From Augochlora pura (taxonomy: Eukaryota > Arthropoda > Insecta > Hymenoptera > Halictidae), in contig NC_135775.1 in assembly GCF_028453695.1 (NCBI RefSeq), positions 20,680,545 through 20,744,544 on the forward strand: a stretch of DNA of 64,000 bases, read 5' to 3'. The position numbers were made by a program, and so were the translations under genes. The notes beneath the pieces were generated by a model, which saw only the letters and a list, made by a program, of their open reading frames with translations, did no database searches and was not told the origin of the DNA. Shown here one piece after another: positions 60,871 through 64,000 of the stretch (the first letter of the stretch is position 1; each line of letters starts with the position of its first letter).

Positions 60871-62530
60871 GGGTTGTTTAGTTTATTTCTGGCTCTGTTT
60901 TATTTAAAATCGATATTTTATATACGATATGATATGTTTGAAAATTAAAATGATATAGATGCGTTTGAAATATCGGCATGTTTGTACAATGAATGTTTTA
61001 AATAAAACAGAGGAAATGGGCCTCCATGTACAATATTGCGCAATAAACAGATTTTATTTTTAATTATATTTTGTCAGTTGGTTTATATTAGTTTAGAATG
61101 CTTCTGCTTATTTTAAAATGTTTAATTTTTCTTTTGTTTTTATTTTCTGTATTTTAATGAATTGTTCAGAAATTACATCTTGTACGATGTCACTGTATGC
61201 AAATAATTGCAAACATGTTTCTTTTTAATTCTACATCGATGATATAAGGCATCAGTGGACATCGTTCAATATTGTACAGACTTGTGTAATGCAAACAAAG
61301 TCCTGGTGGGATAATTCACTTTTTCCTAACAATTAAACTGTGAATTTTTAAGTCAAATAAAAATCGTCTACATTGTTTGAATAATACAGTGGTTGCATAG
61401 AACGTCCTTTCTTTATATTAACGCTTATAATAGTGAGAAAAACTAATGTTCGTGTTATGAAATTATTTTCATCCCGTCACCGTTCAAAATTACAAGCAGT
61501 CCATCATGCAATAAACGCACAAAATGACCATCCAACTAAATCCAACCTCAGGTTTCATCCGCATCGACTACATGTGAAACGCCGGAGACAGCCATCTCCC
61601 AAGATGAAAATCATAAAACCAGTATAGGTGAAATCGTTCGACGGTCCTTATACGCAACTAATCCTAATCGTGGCAAAGAAATCTCGCGGAACATATGCCG
61701 AGCAAAAGGTTCGCATCACAGACAGATTGCCATCTATACCGATCCGCACAGGATCCGCGAGGCTATCGGGACGTCTCACTTTCGTCTGGCATTCATCATT
61801 TCGCACGCATCTCACGTGTCGTGTTCGATTACACGCGACATTTACAAATGGACAAGACGCTGTCCGCAGAAAAAAAACTGCTGGCATTATGCAAACGACG
61901 AATCTATTAAATCATTTCGCCAGAAGACAGGTTCGATACGCCACGCATCTTTTCCGCGACGTCGATGCGGCACACCGCTCGGCTCGGCTCGGCTCGGTGC
62001 CGCGGCTAGAAAAATCGAGTCATGAAGTGTGCACAGCCATCATTTTTCTCGTCCGGCCGATCGCCGCGGAAAGTGGCAGCCGCCACTCGGCTATCACTCA
62101 ATTACAGCCGGGGCGCATGCTCGCCGCATAAGAATCGCAATTTCCGAGAACGGCTACTGTTTATAGCATCATTACGCAAAAACTTCATTCAGAACCGGCC
62201 GGTCTCGACAGGAAAAGGTGGCTGCATACGCAGCAGCCATTAATTCAATACTGTATTTGCCTCACGCGATCACGGACTCGGAAATCCACCGCCTAATTTG
62301 CGGTCTGTCCTGCCGAAATGAGTTTATTCCGGAAGATTAGCGGCCTACCGATCGTTTCTTCCTAGAAAATACTTTGGGGGAAATGCTAAGCTACGGCGCG
62401 ATACCAAATGTTTATTGAGCCAGCGTTTCTCAACTCGCGCACGCCGCGTCGAAAGCCGAGAAGTTCGTTGCCGAAGCGAGTGGCCTGGCGCGAGAATGGT
62501 ATAGTAACCTCAGATGTAATGATATGTCGC
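60871..62530. other. AT-rich spacer then CpG-rich island, no gene recognised
   Basis: The border word CAATAAACGCACAAAA is at 61508. The 167-codon plus-strand frame at 61628-62131 has no domain; judged chance. This segment lies just upstream of the 63 kb signal-peptide exon and may hold its 5' regulatory DNA. Confidence 0.3.
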
Positions 62531-62536
62531 TAACTA

Positions 62537-62790
62537 ATTAACCCCTTGCACTACAATAACGAGTCAGATTCGTGGTACAGATTTCATGCAAGATCTACTA
62601 ATTGGGAACGTTATTAATTTCTCCTACGTCAAAATAAGGATAAATTCTTCTCTTATCAAAGTCTAGAAACATAAATATAAAAAGACAATAAAAGAAACAA
62701 AAATTGTCTGATCCTATTATTAAAAATATTAAGAACAAATAAGTACTAATCAACGCAGCGCGAAAGGAATCATATTGCAAGGGGTTGAAC
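62537..62790. mobile_element. AACCCCTTGC-type repeat with inverted ends
   Basis: Left TTAACCCCTTGCACTACAAT and right ATATTGCAAGGGGTTGAAC are inverted at their ends (AACCCCTTGCA). Internal words ACGAGTCAGA, ATTTCATGCAAGATCTACTA and GAAACAAAAATTGTCT are shared with the copies at 28946 and 49488. Best preserved of the family in this window. Confidence 0.75.
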
Positions 62791-63266
62791 AATATAATTA
62801 AACAGTATCGTTAAGCACTGACCATTTAATCACTGATTCTGTCATCTCGATGAACGTCTTTTCTTATCACAATTCCCACGAATAATAATTTCGAGACACT
62901 TTGCACATCACGACCGTATCTTCACTGCACTCCGCAAACACTCGAGAAATCCGAAACCGTTTTCGAGACGATAACTACGCGTCGAAAAATCAACCGACGA
63001 TTTCCACGCGCGTCTTAACTTCGAGACATTCGGAAGGCAACTAAAGGTCGTTGTAGCACTGAGTCGCAATAATTTGCCCTCTACGGTCTATTCAAGTATT
63101 CTAAGAAGTTTACCAGTGGCGTCGTACTCGACTCATTCACGCGAAAAGGGATAATCCGCAAGGTCGAAATCAATGGTGGGGATTACTGTCTGCGACGTGT
63201 ACTGTTATTGCTCAATTGACGCGTACTTGTCCCTGGGAGCAGTCGAGTTCTACGGTATTCTTGTTC

Positions 63267-63335
63267 ATGGTGAGCCTCCATGGATCGCTACTGATCTTCG
63301 GTCTACTCCTGTGGTCAGCAGTGGACATCCAAAAG
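63267..63335 (+). CDS. First coding exon of a secreted or membrane protein (signal peptide)
   Basis: The ATG at 63267 opens 23 codons: MVSLHGSLLIFGLLLW, then SAVDIQK, ending at AAAAG/GTAAGT, a near-consensus donor in phase 0. The peptide has a short n-region, an 8-9 residue hydrophobic core and a small-residue stretch (WSA), as in a cleavable signal peptide. The same frame is open upstream to a stop near 63097 but contains no earlier ATG, so the start is unambiguous if the exon is real. An acceptor-like CCTGGGAGCAG at 63232-63242 leaves room for an upstream non-coding exon. The remaining exons lie right of the window, so the protein family cannot be named. Confidence 0.55.
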
Positions 63336-64000
63336 GTAAGTAATTCGTAATTCAAAGTAGATTTGATATTAATTTCTGTATCAATAGTTTAATATTTTAT
63401 TTAACGGTCAACTAGTTGGTAATCTCTTTGGAGAGAATATAAGTCAGTGTAATTATTGACAAATATGGAAAAATGAGTAGTAGGCGTTTATGTTTTAAGA
63501 ATTTGAGAACGCTATTCGTTGAAATTACTATGAAAATGGATATGTATCTGTTATACTGCTGCATTTATGCATATATACAGTATAATTACTAGACTGCGAC
63601 TCTTTGAGCAAAATATAAATAGTCTTAATGAACTGTAAAGAATAAAAATTAAACAGAAATGTATTTCTTGTTTTAATAATTTCAGTAAATTAAGTAATAC
63701 GTGAAAACATTCTCGAAGTATAGAATTTTCGTCCCCGTTTGATATTTAACCTAGACTATTAAACATAGATAAAATAATATAAATAAATTTGCAGTGTAAT
63801 TATTACTGAGAAGATAACATTGTGTGCAAGAGCGATTGAACTATAATTATCGACTATTACTACACGAAGTATGTCACTATTATTAATCATATTGAATCAA
63901 ACTTCAATTACAATACTACAGAAACCATTGAATATATAAAATTATAAAAATAAATTTAGCTGCATTTTAACCAAATGCAACGCAATCGGTATCACAAAGG
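63336..64000 (+). other. Presumed first coding intron of the signal-peptide gene
   Basis: AT-rich after the GTAAGT donor, with no second exon seen before the window ends. Confidence 0.5.

Noticed and set aside
61628..62131. 167-codon plus-strand frame upstream of the signal-peptide exon
   Set aside because: No domain, and two other frames run through the same DNA; likely composition artefact.
1..64000. CRISPR arrays, rRNA genes, bacterial operons
   Set aside because: The tandem arrays have no unique spacers, no rRNA-like sequence was recognised, and introns and composition are those of an insect nucleus.

Overview
This looks like nuclear DNA of an insect, most likely a bee, wasp or ant (Hymenoptera). 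AT-rich sequence alternates sharply with CpG-rich islands. Introns are GT-AG, microsatellites are dense, and the small non-autonomous transposons (mariner of the mellifera type, Tigger/pogo-like, long-terminal-inverted-repeat foldback elements) resemble ones I associate with hymenopteran genomes. The order is an inference; no alignment was run. Protein-coding content is very low, with four exons I trust in 64 kb.

Left end, about 1-11.2 kb, + strand: the last three coding exons of a stargazin/TARP-like gene (family of voltage-gated calcium-channel gamma subunits; Drosophila stg1 is the likely insect counterpart). Exon 7178-7419 encodes the end of membrane segment 3, an extracellular loop and membrane segment 4. 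Exon 8095-8227 starts the cytoplasmic tail. Exon 9010-9782 encodes a long tail with internal DSRL repeats and a C-terminal Ser-Ala-Val that fits a class I PDZ ligand. The three exons join in frame. The 5' exons are not visible, so 1-7177 is presumed intron. The intron before the last exon carries a foldback transposon and a 23-bp minisatellite.

Middle, about 11-62 kb: no gene I can recognise. CpG-rich islands of 0.5-2 kb, several with clustered homeodomain, POU and Hox/Exd-type sites, alternate with AT-rich DNA carrying minisatellites, tandem duplications, purine/pyrimidine tracts and small transposons. The layout suits a regulatory domain of a developmental or neuronal gene. Two short minus-strand exon candidates (15001-15096 and 59142-59222) are recorded with low confidence.

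Right end: 63267-63335 looks like the first coding exon of a + strand gene for a secreted or membrane protein. It has an ATG, a signal-peptide-like hydrophobic run and a strong phase-0 donor; the rest lies beyond the window. The 53 kb between the two genes may serve either one.
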